A DNA stretch of 64,000 nt from Pseudohoeflea sp964511625 (GTDB taxonomy: Bacteria; Pseudomonadota; Alphaproteobacteria; Rhizobiales; Rhizobiaceae). Shown in pieces: positions 8,389-17,099 of the stretch. The position numbers and the translations under genes are program-made. Within the stretch, counting starts at the first letter, position 1. Each line of letters opens with the position of its first letter. The stretch covers positions 62,001 to 126,000 of the forward strand of contig CAZEJG010000006.1 of assembly GCA_964511625.1 (NCBI GenBank), given 5' to 3'. Below the pieces are notes generated by a model. It saw nothing but the letters and a program-made list of their open reading frames with translations. It ran no database searches and had not been told where the DNA came from.

Positions 8389-8416
8389 GTCAAGTTCTCC
8401 CTTCCGTTCGAGGAGT

Positions 8417-8442
8417 AACAGCCTCCACCTGCTTCGGGTTCC
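8417..8442 (-). promoter_or_regulatory. Possible EcfG-type (general stress) promoter
   Basis: On the minus strand GGAAC (8438-8442) is followed after 18 bases by GTT (8417-8419). The EcfG consensus in Rhizobiales is GGAAC, 16-17 bases, CGTT, so the C of the -10 element is not matched. Geometry is good: the start would lie about 20 bases before the glutaredoxin ATG. Confidence 0.3.
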
Positions 8443-8582
8443 AGATGGAGTGGCCATGCTGCGTGGTGCGGCCGGTGTCTGTACGCTGCATTTCAATTTT
8501 GTTAGATATGTCAAAGTTAATGGCGCCCCGGCGCCCGGATGGTAGGATGAGATACGCAATTCTGCGTATGGAGGTGCTCGCT

Positions 8583-9647
8583 ATGGCCGCTCACGGCCTG
8601 TCCTTCCTGAACGGAAGCGGCACCAGTGCCAACAAGATCCGTTCACTGAACTGGGACAAAACCGAACTCGGACCGCCGGCCGGATGGCCCGCGTCGCTGA
8701 AGACGATCGTCAGTTTGATGCTGGCGTCGAAGTTTCCCAAGGCGATCGTCTGGGGACCCTCGCTGACGACGCTGTACAATGACGCGTTCGCGCCCATTCT
8801 CGGTGAGAAGCCGGAGGCCATGGGGCGGCCGTTCAGCGAGGTCTGGTCGGAAGTCTGGGACCAGATCGGTCCCTTGACCGAGAAAGCCTACCAGGGCCAT
8901 TCGACCTATATCGAGAACTTCGCCCTGACCATCAATCGGCATGGCTATGACGAGGATTGCAACTTCACCTTCTGCTACAGCCCGATTTTCGACGAGACCG
9001 GAAACATCTGCGGGATGATGGATACGGTGATGGAGACGACCGAAACGGTGATGGTGCAGCGCCAGGTCTCGGCGGTGAATGCCGAACTGAGGCATCGCAT
9101 GGGCAACCTCGTTGCCATGGTCTCGGCGCTTGCCGGCCAAACCTTCCGTGGCGAGCCCGGCATGGCCGAGAAGTTGTCGGTCTTTCAGCAGCGGCTGAAG
9201 GCGCTTGGTGACGCTCAGGCGATGCTGACTGCCGAAGACCATCCCGAGGCGACGATCAGCGAACTGGTCGAAAACATTGTCGGCATACGAGTCACAGACC
9301 GGAAGCGTATCGTCGCAGAGGGACCGGTCATCGCCATTCGCGGGCGAAAGGCGCTCTCCTTGTCGCTGGCGCTCAACGAGCTCTTCACCAATTCGATCAA
9401 GTACGGTGCGCTGTCGGACGATGCCGGCCGGATCGACATCCGCTGGGGTTTGGACGATACACAGTTCTCGTTCCGCTGGATGGAGAGCGGCGGTCCCGCG
9501 GTGGTCGCCCCGACCCGGCAGGGGTTCGGCACAAAGCTGATCGAACGCTTTGTGGCGGCCCATTTCGAGGGCAACGCAAAGATCGACTATCTGCCGGAAG
9601 GCTTGCAGTACCAAATCCTCTCCAACGCTTCTCGCCTCAATCTCTGA
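8583..9647 (+). CDS. HWE-family sensor histidine kinase, PAS-like input domain
   Basis: A 354-residue soluble histidine kinase. The N-terminal 150 residues resemble a PAS domain (GWPASLKTIVSLMLASKFP then NFTFCYSPIFDETGNICGMM). The transmitter is of the HWE class: phospho-accepting His171 in AELRHRMGN, an N-box NELFTNSIKYG at about residue 266, and the defining W299-x-E301. HWE kinases in this order often signal to PhyR-type or single-domain regulators; no response regulator lies next to it here. The ATG at 8583 has GGAGG eight bases upstream. No transmembrane helix is seen. Confidence 0.88.
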   Translation: MAAHGLSFLNGSGTSANKIRSLNWDKTELGPPAGWPASLKTIVSLMLASKFPKAIVWGPSLTTLYNDAFAPILGEKPEAMGRPFSEVWSEVWDQIGPLTEKAYQGHSTYIENFALTINRHGYDEDCNFTFCYSPIFDETGNICGMMDTVMETTETVMVQRQVSAVNAELRHRMGNLVAMVSALAGQTFRGEPGMAEKLSVFQQRLKALGDAQAMLTAEDHPEATISELVENIVGIRVTDRKRIVAEGPVIAIRGRKALSLSLALNELFTNSIKYGALSDDAGRIDIRWGLDDTQFSFRWMESGGPAVVAPTRQGFGTKLIERFVAAHFEGNAKIDYLPEGLQYQILSNASRLNL

Positions 9648-9708
9648 CAGATTCGGGGGTCAAGCGATCCTGCTTGCCTTGCCGCGTTCTCTGGAGTAAA
9701 GGGAGCGC

Positions 9709-9828
9709 ATGAACAAGTCCGCCTTCACCACAGCCCTGATCGACGCCGCCGTTTTCGCGGCGCGTTCGCGTGCGCTTCTCGGCGGCCTCCTTCTTCTTTC
9801 GCTTAGCGGCGATCGCCGGGCTCGTTGA
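9709..9828 (+). CDS. Candidate Leu-rich leader peptide before leuA
   Basis: A 39-codon ORF with GGGAG just upstream. Its C-terminal third reads ALLGGLLLLSLSG, with seven Leu codons in ten (CTT CTC, two Gly, CTC CTT CTT CTT, Ser, CTT). It lies 131 bases before leuA and is followed by overlapping alternative hairpins, which fits ribosome-mediated attenuation by leucine. Against it, no hairpin with a long T-run follows, and two minus-strand ORFs cover the same bases. Attenuators before leuA have been predicted in alphaproteobacteria, but I could not compare sequences. Confidence 0.4.
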   Translation: MNKSAFTTALIDAAVFAARSRALLGGLLLLSLSGDRRAR

Positions 9829-9877
9829 GGAGCGACCGGCGGTCGATCCGCCTTTCGCGCAAGCTCCTCCCAAGCCA
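9824..9877 (+). promoter_or_regulatory. Alternative hairpins between the Leu-rich ORF and leuA
   Basis: GAGGAGC overlapping the stop codon at 9826 can pair with GCTCCTC near 9870. Inside that loop CGACC can pair with GGTCG, or GGCGG (9838-9842) with CCGCC (9848-9852), followed by TTTC. The pairings exclude one another, as in an attenuator, but the T-tract is short. The remainder of 9648-9959 shows no other gene I trust. Confidence 0.3.
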
Positions 9878-9959
9878 GATCACCCAAACTTGACTACACA
9901 GTCGAAATCCGGTTTCAGCAGGCCTCAGTCGCCGCGCCGGAGCGAAAGCGAGAGATACG

Positions 9960-11681
9960 ATGGACACCAGATCCAACCAGAACCGATCGGCCGTGCCGGG
10001 CATGCCGGACGCTTCCCGTAAATACCGTCCCTATCCGCAGGTCGACATTCCCGACCGCACATGGCCGGGCAAGACTATCGATACAGCGCCGATCTGGTGC
10101 TCGGTCGATCTGCGCGACGGCAATCAGTCGCTGGTCAATCCGATGGGCCACGACCGCAAGGCGCGCATGTTCCAGCTGCTCCTGGACATGGGCTTCAAGG
10201 AAATTGAGATCGGTTTTCCCTCCGCATCCCAGACGGATTTCGACTTTGCGCGCTGGTGCGTCGAAGAGGGCAACGTACCTGCCGACGTGTCGTTGCAGGT
10301 GCTGGTCCAGTGCCGGCCGGAACTGATCACCCGGACCTTCGAATCACTGGAAGGTTCGATCAAGCCGATCATCCACTTCTACAATTCGACCTCGGAACTG
10401 CAGCGGCGCGTCGTCTTCAACAAGGATGTGGCGGGCATCAAGCAGATCGCGGTCGATGCGGCCAAGATGATCACCGACATGGCCGAGAAAGCCGGCGGCG
10501 GCTATCGCTTCCAGTATTCCCCGGAGAGCTTTACCGGAACCGAACTGGACGTGGCGCTCGAGATCTGCAACGCGGTGATCGAGGAAGTGAAGCCGACGGC
10601 CGACAACAAGCTGATCATCAACCTGCCGTCGACCGTCGAAATGGCCACTCCCAACGTCTATGCCGACCAGATCGAGTGGATGTGCCGCAACATCGACAAC
10701 CGTGAGAACGTGATCATTTCGTTGCATCCGCACAATGACCGGGGTACCGGCATCGCGGCCACCGAACTGGGCCTGATGGCAGGAGCCGACCGTGTCGAGG
10801 GCACCCTTTTCGGCAATGGCGAACGCACCGGCAATGTCGACGTCGTGACGCTGGCGCTGAACATGTACACGCAGGGCGTCGATCCCAAGCTCGACTGCAC
10901 CGAGATCGAGCGGATCAAGGACGTCTACGAATATTCCAACCAGATGGTGATCCCGGAGCGGCATCCTTACGTGGGCGAACTGGTCTACACCGCGTTTTCG
11001 GGCTCGCACCAGGATGCGATCAACAAGGGCATGAAGGCGATTAAGGTCGCCAACGATCCGCATTGGGAGGTGCCTTACCTGCCGATCGATCCGCGCGATG
11101 TCGGCCGCACCTACGAGGCGATCATCCGCATCAACTCGCAGTCGGGCAAGGGCGGCATCGCCTATATCCTCAACCAGGACTACGGGCTGAACCTGCCGCG
11201 TGGGCTGCAGGTGGAGTTCCGCGAGGATATCCAGCGGATCACCGACGAGGAAGGCAAGGAACTGCCGTCGAAGGCGATCTACGACCGCTTCATCGAGCGC
11301 TATGTCGACCAGCCCGGCGCGCGCCTGCAGTTCGTCGAACACCACTCCCATACCGACAAGGCCAACAAGCAGGTCCGCTACGTCGAGGCCGAAATCACCG
11401 ACAATGGCGAGACCAGGCGCATCGACGGCAAGGGCACCGGTCCGATCGACGGGTTCGTCAACGCGCTGTCGAGCTATCTCGGTTTCGAAATGACCGTTGC
11501 CAACTATTCCGAGCACTCGCTGCAGCACGGGTCCAACGCGGCGGCCATCTGCTACATGGAGATGGAGAGCCCGGCCGGGAAGGTCTACGGCGTCGGCATC
11601 AACACCAACATCGTTGCCGCCTCGCTCGCCGCCGTGGTCTCCGCCGCCAACCGCTATCTCGAGCTCCAGGCCAACGCCTGA
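9960..11681 (+). CDS. leuA: 2-isopropylmalate synthase (long, yeast-type LeuA)
   Basis: Condenses acetyl-CoA with 2-oxoisovalerate, the committed step of leucine synthesis. The 573 residues are the length of the yeast-type class. The TIM barrel carries DLRDGNQ (Asp50 to Gln56), the metal ligands His256 and His258 in LHPHNDRG, and GNGERTGN. The C-terminal part (about 430-573) is the LeuA dimer/allosteric domain for leucine feedback, with the GVGINTNIVAASLAAVVSA motif. GCGAGAG precedes the ATG. A candidate leader lies upstream and a terminator downstream, so the gene appears to be monocistronic. Confidence 0.96.
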   Translation: MDTRSNQNRSAVPGMPDASRKYRPYPQVDIPDRTWPGKTIDTAPIWCSVDLRDGNQSLVNPMGHDRKARMFQLLLDMGFKEIEIGFPSASQTDFDFARWCVEEGNVPADVSLQVLVQCRPELITRTFESLEGSIKPIIHFYNSTSELQRRVVFNKDVAGIKQIAVDAAKMITDMAEKAGGGYRFQYSPESFTGTELDVALEICNAVIEEVKPTADNKLIINLPSTVEMATPNVYADQIEWMCRNIDNRENVIISLHPHNDRGTGIAATELGLMAGADRVEGTLFGNGERTGNVDVVTLALNMYTQGVDPKLDCTEIERIKDVYEYSNQMVIPERHPYVGELVYTAFSGSHQDAINKGMKAIKVANDPHWEVPYLPIDPRDVGRTYEAIIRINSQSGKGGIAYILNQDYGLNLPRGLQVEFREDIQRITDEEGKELPSKAIYDRFIERYVDQPGARLQFVEHHSHTDKANKQVRYVEAEITDNGETRRIDGKGTGPIDGFVNALSSYLGFEMTVANYSEHSLQHGSNAAAICYMEMESPAGKVYGVGINTNIVAASLAAVVSAANRYLELQANA

Positions 11682-11696
11682 TCGATCGACCTTCGG

Positions 11697-11726
11697 CGCC
11701 CGGGGTTCTGCTCCGGGCGTCTTTCG
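11697..11726 (+). terminator. Terminator of leuA
   Basis: Stem GCCCGGGG (11698-11705) / CTCCGGGC (11711-11718) with one G-T pair and a TTCTG loop, followed by a T-containing tract GTCTTTCGTTTC. Confidence 0.65.
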
Positions 11727-11742
11727 TTTCAGGGAGGCGAGC

Positions 11743-12519
11743 ATGGCGGGACCTGCATTTCGGCGGATCGGCAAGGGCGATAGGACGCCTCTGGTGCTGC
11801 TGCACGGCTTCGGCGGCAACATGCGCACCTGGAACCGGGTCTTGCCGCTCCTCAAGGATGAGGTCCCGCTGATCCTCTTCGATCTGCCCGGGCATGGAAA
11901 ATCCGTCAAATCGGACGGGCGCGGCGGCGCGGGGCGGATGGCGAAAGCCATTCTTCTCGAACTGCAAGCCAACGGCATCGATCGCTTTCACATCGCCGGC
12001 CACTCGATGGGGGGCGCAGTGGCGGCACTTGTTACCATGCGCGCGCCGGAAGCCGTCAGCTCACTAAGCCTGATCGCGCCGGGTGGGATGGCCCCCGAGA
12101 TCAACGCGCCGCTGCTGGAAGAGTTTGCTGCGGCGGACACAGCCGAAGCGCTCGAAGGCGTCATTCGATGCATGGCCGGGCCTGGACTCGAGGTCCTTCC
12201 GGGCTATTTCGCGGCGGCCGCGGAATTCCGGCAGGCGCCGGGTGCGCTCGAAGCGCTCCGGGAGACCTATGCCGCGATGTTCCCGACGGGACCGGAAGCG
12301 GGGCAGGGCGTCTTGCCGAAGGAGCAGCTTGCGGACCTGCCGATGCCCGTCCGGGCGTTGTGGGGTTCGGACGATACGGTTCTCCCTTGTCCCCAGGAGG
12401 GAATGCTGGCCGCAAACATCGAGCTGACAATTCTGCCGGGAGCCGGGCACATGCTGCCCGAGGAACAACCGTCAGATGTGGCGCAGTTTCTGATCGGCTC
12501 CATCGAACGAAGCGCCTAG
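11743..12519 (+). CDS. Alpha/beta-fold hydrolase
   Basis: A 258-residue single-domain alpha/beta hydrolase. The oxyanion-hole motif LLHGFGGN sits near residue 19, the nucleophile Ser88 in GHSMGG, the likely acid at Asp210/211 in WGSDDTV, and the catalytic His236 in PGAGHMLPEE. It resembles the C-terminal hydrolase part of AcoC-like acetoin dehydrogenase E2 proteins, but there is no lipoyl domain and no acetoin genes nearby, so the substrate is unknown. AGGGAGG lies six bases before the ATG. The terminator between leuA and this gene argues for separate expression. Confidence 0.85.
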   Translation: MAGPAFRRIGKGDRTPLVLLHGFGGNMRTWNRVLPLLKDEVPLILFDLPGHGKSVKSDGRGGAGRMAKAILLELQANGIDRFHIAGHSMGGAVAALVTMRAPEAVSSLSLIAPGGMAPEINAPLLEEFAAADTAEALEGVIRCMAGPGLEVLPGYFAAAAEFRQAPGALEALRETYAAMFPTGPEAGQGVLPKEQLADLPMPVRALWGSDDTVLPCPQEGMLAANIELTILPGAGHMLPEEQPSDVAQFLIGSIERSA

Positions 12520-12575
12520 CGCCCGCGAGTTAACCGGGACCGGCGAATGCGTCTCGCCACCCGTCTCCCTCCGTG

Positions 12576-12592
12576 TTAATAAATTCCTAACC
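12576..12592 (+). promoter_or_regulatory. Possible CtrA binding site
   Basis: TTAA (12576-12579), seven bases, then CTAACC (12587-12592) matches the CtrA pattern TTAA-N7-TTAACC except for one base. A second half-site TTAACC lies just upstream. It is 42 bases before the next start codon. Confidence 0.3.
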
Positions 12593-12633
12593 ATCCGGAT
12601 GCCCGTCAGGGCTGCGTAGCGGAGAGCGCCATC

Positions 12634-13329
12634 ATGAGCGACAACCACAACGACAATCGCGGCCAGACCGACAAGCGCGGTTCCGTCGACAAAGCCGAAC
12701 GGCGGCTCACCGACATCGTGCGCGAGGTCAAGATCGCGGCCGCCGAACGCTCCGACGTCGTAGTCGACATGCGCGACGCCGACCGGGCGCGGCTCGAACT
12801 GCTGGCGGAGGAATTGCAGCCGGTCATCGAGGATATCGATCCGGCCGACGACCGGTTCGACTTCGGCATTTCCACCGGACAGCAGCCGCGCTTCTGGATC
12901 GATGCGGTGGCGCATGTGCATATGGGTCCCGACCGGCGGCTCTATCGCGTCGTGCGCGATACCCGTCTCGGACGTACGGTTCTTGCCGAGACGGTCGAGG
13001 TCAAGGCCGCCGCAGACGCGGTGACACGCTATGTGGCCGAGCGCGTGATCGAGCGCGAGCGGGTGCTCGCGGGTGATTTCGAACCTCTGAGCGGCATGCG
13101 CCCGGAGCTGGCAACCCGCGAGGATGACGAACGGTCATCCGCGGAGGCCGTAAAGGCGGAAGCGGCTCCTCTTCGGCAGGCCGACACCGTCGCCGTGCCG
13201 CCGGCGCGCAAGCAGCCGAGGGACGCCGGTTTCGTCATTGGCGCCTCCTGGTTCATCCTCGGATGCGTGGCGGGTGCGGCAGCATTGGTCGTTGCGTTCT
13301 GGGACCGTATTTCGGCGTTGATCGGCTAG
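12634..13329 (+). CDS. Conserved hypothetical protein with C-terminal membrane anchor
   Basis: A 231-residue protein I cannot assign to a named family. Residues 1-190 are hydrophilic and charged, with an alpha/beta-looking part (about 20-150, containing FWIDAVAHVHMGPDRRLYRVVRDTRLG) and an Ala/Glu/Lys-rich linker. A single hydrophobic segment at about residues 203-225 ends the protein, so it is probably tail-anchored with its bulk in the cytoplasm. GGAGAG precedes the ATG. A CtrA-like motif lies in its promoter region. It is convergent with the phosphoesterase gene. Confidence 0.7.
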   Translation: MSDNHNDNRGQTDKRGSVDKAERRLTDIVREVKIAAAERSDVVVDMRDADRARLELLAEELQPVIEDIDPADDRFDFGISTGQQPRFWIDAVAHVHMGPDRRLYRVVRDTRLGRTVLAETVEVKAAADAVTRYVAERVIERERVLAGDFEPLSGMRPELATREDDERSSAEAVKAEAAPLRQADTVAVPPARKQPRDAGFVIGASWFILGCVAGAAALVVAFWDRISALIG

Positions 13330-13356
13330 GTCTCCGTCGCCGGACCGGAATCTGGA

Positions 13357-14280
13357 TCAGGTGGTGGGTACAGGTGCCTCGGTGCCTGCGCGAGGCGCGG
13401 TGGTATTCTCGCTTACCGAGTGACCATCGTCATTGAGGCTGAAACGCCGGTGGACCATGGTCCAGGCCCCCGGCTTTCCCGTGATCTCGAACAGGTTGAA
13501 GCCCGCATTGGGCTTTGAGCCCTTCGGCCCCTGGCTCGCCGAGGCGATGCCGACGACGGGAACCCGGCCGCGATCGGTGTCGATGTGGTGGAGGGAATCG
13601 AGATGGGTGTGGCCGTGGAGCACGAGTTCGGCGCCGTTCTTGCGGATCATCTTCTGGAAGCGGCGAATGCCCTTGAGTCGTTTGTACCAGGGAGCCGCGT
13701 CCTCGACCGGGGGATGATGGATGAGAACGACGCGGAACTTGCCGCGTTCGCCGGCTTCGGCGAGCAGCTTGCCGGCCTTTCTCGCCTGCCGGCTGGACAG
13801 ATCGCCAGTCGCCATGAACGGCAGCGACGGGTTCGCCGATGACATTCCGATGATGGCGCAGTCGCCGCGCTCGGTCAGGGTCGGGAAGTAGGTGCCCTTG
13901 CCGTGCGCCTCGCCGCCGGCGAGGATCCAGGGCTTCCAGGCCTTGACCGCCCGCTTGAGCGCGCCCGGGACATAGGCGTCGTGATTGCCGGGCACCAGCG
14001 TGGTACGGTCGGGCAGGAAATTGACCTCCAGCCACTTGGTTACCGTCTCGATTTCCGTCGAGGTCGCGAGGTTGACCAGATCGCCGGTGATGGCGACGTG
14101 ATCGAGCTCGGTTTCGGCCATCGCCTCGATGACCTCCTCGAGCGCGGTGCCGAAAAGGTGCTTGCGGCGATTGCGCCGCCAGTTCACATAGCCGGTGATC
14201 CGCTTGGAGGCGAGCTCCGAGAGCGAGACCTTCGGCAAGGGACCTAGATGGACATCGGAAATATGGGCCAGGCGGAACAT
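13357..14280 (-). CDS. Calcineurin-like metallophosphoesterase
   Basis: A 307-residue metal-dependent phosphoesterase. All five family motifs are in order: D-V-H in ISDVHLG near residue 8, GDLVN near 67, GNHD near 98, HHPP near 191, and GHTH near 227, which supply the two metal ions. The C-terminal 40 residues are a low-complexity extension. The substrate (cyclic nucleotide, lipid or protein phosphate) cannot be told. Its start lies about 100 bases from the Nudix gene on the other strand, so the two are probably divergently transcribed. Confidence 0.9.
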   Translation of the reverse strand: MFRLAHISDVHLGPLPKVSLSELASKRITGYVNWRRNRRKHLFGTALEEVIEAMAETELDHVAITGDLVNLATSTEIETVTKWLEVNFLPDRTTLVPGNHDAYVPGALKRAVKAWKPWILAGGEAHGKGTYFPTLTERGDCAIIGMSSANPSLPFMATGDLSSRQARKAGKLLAEAGERGKFRVVLIHHPPVEDAAPWYKRLKGIRRFQKMIRKNGAELVLHGHTHLDSLHHIDTDRGRVPVVGIASASQGPKGSKPNAGFNLFEITGKPGAWTMVHRRFSLNDDGHSVSENTTAPRAGTEAPVPTT

Positions 14281-14376
14281 GGACAGTCACATAGCGGGGG
14301 GAGGCAGGCGCGGCAAGCGCGGGCGCAGAATGATGTCCCGACACCGCTCGACAACGATGTCGCGCGCCCTCCCGAA

Positions 14377-14841
14377 ATGCGGTCGCTGCGCGCCCGGCTG
14401 ATAACCCGTGTGGTCCATGCCTGGTTCGCGCTGACACGGGCGATGACCTTCGGCGTGCGAGCAGCCTGCTTCGACAAGGACGGCCGCATCTTCCTCGTCC
14501 GCCACTCCTATGTTACCGGCTGGCACATGCCGGGCGGCGGCGTGGAGCGGGGACAGACGGCGGGCGAGGCGCTGGCGCGTGAACTCAAGGAAGAGGGTAA
14601 TCTCGAAGTCATCGGCGTACCGGAACTCCTGGCGATCTACTTCAATCCGCGTACGTCCAAGCGCGACCACGTCGCCTTCTATCGCTGCAGCGTGCGCCAG
14701 ACGACGCCGAAGGTGCCGGACGCGGAAATCGTCGAGACTGGCTTCTTTTCCCTCGATGCACTACCCGACGGCACCACCTCGGCGACCCGTCGCCGGCTGG
14801 AGGAGCTTGCCGGAAAGCGTCAGCAGGAGCATATCTGGTAG
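14377..14841 (+). CDS. Nudix hydrolase
   Basis: A 154-residue Nudix-fold pyrophosphohydrolase. The box runs from Gly55 (GVERGQTAGEALARELKEEGN). The catalytic R68-E-L-K-E-E73 core is intact, but the first Glu of the consensus GX5E is Gln60 and the late Gly is Asn75. An in-frame ATG at 14248 would add 43 residues of poor-quality sequence and overlap the divergent phosphoesterase gene, so the ATG at 14377 is preferred, though its ribosome-binding site is weak. Substrate unknown. Confidence 0.85.
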   Translation: MRSLRARLITRVVHAWFALTRAMTFGVRAACFDKDGRIFLVRHSYVTGWHMPGGGVERGQTAGEALARELKEEGNLEVIGVPELLAIYFNPRTSKRDHVAFYRCSVRQTTPKVPDAEIVETGFFSLDALPDGTTSATRRRLEELAGKRQQEHIW

Positions 14842-14925
14842 CCCAATCGGCGCTTGCGCGCTTGAATCGCTTACCGCTTGGCTTACATACCCCGCACCAT
14901 CCTTCCAACGTCCGGACCCTCTCCC

Positions 14926-15848
<923 letters not shown>

Positions 15849-15852
<4 letters not shown>

Positions 15853-16610
15853 ACTTCCGCGCGGTCTATTCCATCTATTATTTCGAGATGGCCCGGTTCT
15901 TCCGGACCATCACCCAGAGCCTGATCTCGCCGGTGCTGTCGACGTCGCTCTATTTCATCGTCTTCGGCACCGCGATCGGTTCGCGGATTCAAGAGGTCGA
16001 GGGCATCTCCTACGGCGCCTTCATCGTGCCGGGGCTGATCATGCTCTCGGTGCTGCAGCAGAGCATCTCCAACGCCTCCTTCGGCATCTACTTCCCGAAA
16101 TTCATCGGCTCGGTCTACGAGGTAAACGCGGCTCCGGTCTCCTTCGTCGAGATCGTTCTGGGCTATGTGGGGGCTGCTGCCACGAAGTCGGCCTTCATCG
16201 GCCTGATCATCCTCGGTACCGCCTTCTTCTTCGTCGATCTGCACATCCAGCATCCGTTGCCGATGGTCGCCTTTCTGGTGCTGACCTGCATCTCGTTCAG
16301 CCTGTTCGGCTTTATCATCGGTCTGTGGTCGAAGAATTTCGAGCAGCTGCAGCTGGTGCCGCTGCTCGTCATCACGCCGCTCGTCTTTCTCGGCGGCAGC
16401 TTCTACTCGATCGACATGCTGCCCGAGGGCTGGCAGACGGTGGCGCTGTTCAACCCCGTCGTCTACCTGATCTCCGGCTTCCGCTGGAGCTTCTTCGGCA
16501 TGGCCGACGTCGCCGTCGGCATCTCGCTGGCGATGATCGCGCTGTTTCTGGTGCTGTGCCTCGCGGTCATCGGCTGGACATACCGGACAGGCTACAAGAT
16601 CCGGTCGTAA
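15849..16610 (+). CDS. ABC-2 type exporter, permease subunit
   Basis: A 253-residue integral membrane protein with about six transmembrane helices and the ABC-2 permease motif region (TPLVFLGGSFYSIDMLPEGWQ near residues 178-200 and FNPVVYLISGFRW). It is YadH-like and forms a complex with the ATPase encoded directly upstream. It ends four bases before the convergent DUF302 gene. Confidence 0.92.
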
Positions 16611-16614
16611 CGTC

Positions 16615-17001
16615 TCAGACCGTGGCGACGACCTTCTCCAGCATGCCGCGAACATCGCCTGCGACAGCGTGGAGCTTGTCGTTGTCGATGGCCTGCATGG
16701 AGGCCACCGGGTCGACCGCGCTCACCATCACGCCGCCATCGGCCTCTCGAACGATGACGTTGCAGGGAAGCATGGCGCCGATCTTCGGTTCGATGCCGAT
16801 CGCCTGAAAGGCCATGTTGGGATTGCAGGCGCCTAGGATGAGATAGGGCGGAAGATCCTTGTCGATCTTCTTTTTCATCGTCGCGGCGACGTCGATCTCG
16901 GTCAGGACGCCGAAGCCGTTGTCTGCGAGTGCCGCGCGGGTCCGCTCGACGATCGTGTCGAAGGTCTCGCCGGTGAAAGTTCGGTCGATCGTGTAGGCCA
17001 T
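16615..17001 (-). CDS. DUF302 family protein
   Basis: A 128-residue DUF302 protein, recognisable from FDTIVERTRAALADNGFGVLTEIDV, YLILGACNP and GAMLPCNVIVRE. The two cysteines (near residues 59 and 80) are conserved in the family. The biochemical role is unknown; relatives are often found near sulfur-metabolism or redox genes. It has its own AT-rich promoter region with an inverted repeat, so it is likely an independently regulated gene. GGGAG precedes the start. Confidence 0.88.
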   Translation of the reverse strand: MAYTIDRTFTGETFDTIVERTRAALADNGFGVLTEIDVAATMKKKIDKDLPPYLILGACNPNMAFQAIGIEPKIGAMLPCNVIVREADGGVMVSAVDPVASMQAIDNDKLHAVAGDVRGMLEKVVATV

Positions 17002-17034
17002 CGGAAACTCCCTTTCTCTGGATGGGGTGTTTCC

Positions 17035-17062
17035 GATATATGCATCAATTAATATATATCAA
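17035..17062 (-). promoter_or_regulatory. Promoter and inverted repeat before DUF302
   Basis: On the minus strand TTGATA (17057-17062), 16 bases, TATATC (17035-17040). The same stretch is an AT-rich inverted repeat with arms GATATAT (17035-17041) and ATATATC (17054-17060), which would place a dimeric repressor across the promoter, as ArsR-type regulators do. Confidence 0.4.
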
Positions 17063-17099
17063 GGGCCGACGGTCCGGGGACCGCCGGCCATGCCGAAAA

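Noticed and set aside
9637..9887. Minus-strand ORFs of 75-78 codons before leuA (Lys/Arg-rich)
   Set aside because: No recognisable motif and no convincing ribosome-binding site. They overlap the Leu-rich plus-strand ORF, and the Lys-rich reading comes from the same CTT-rich stretch.
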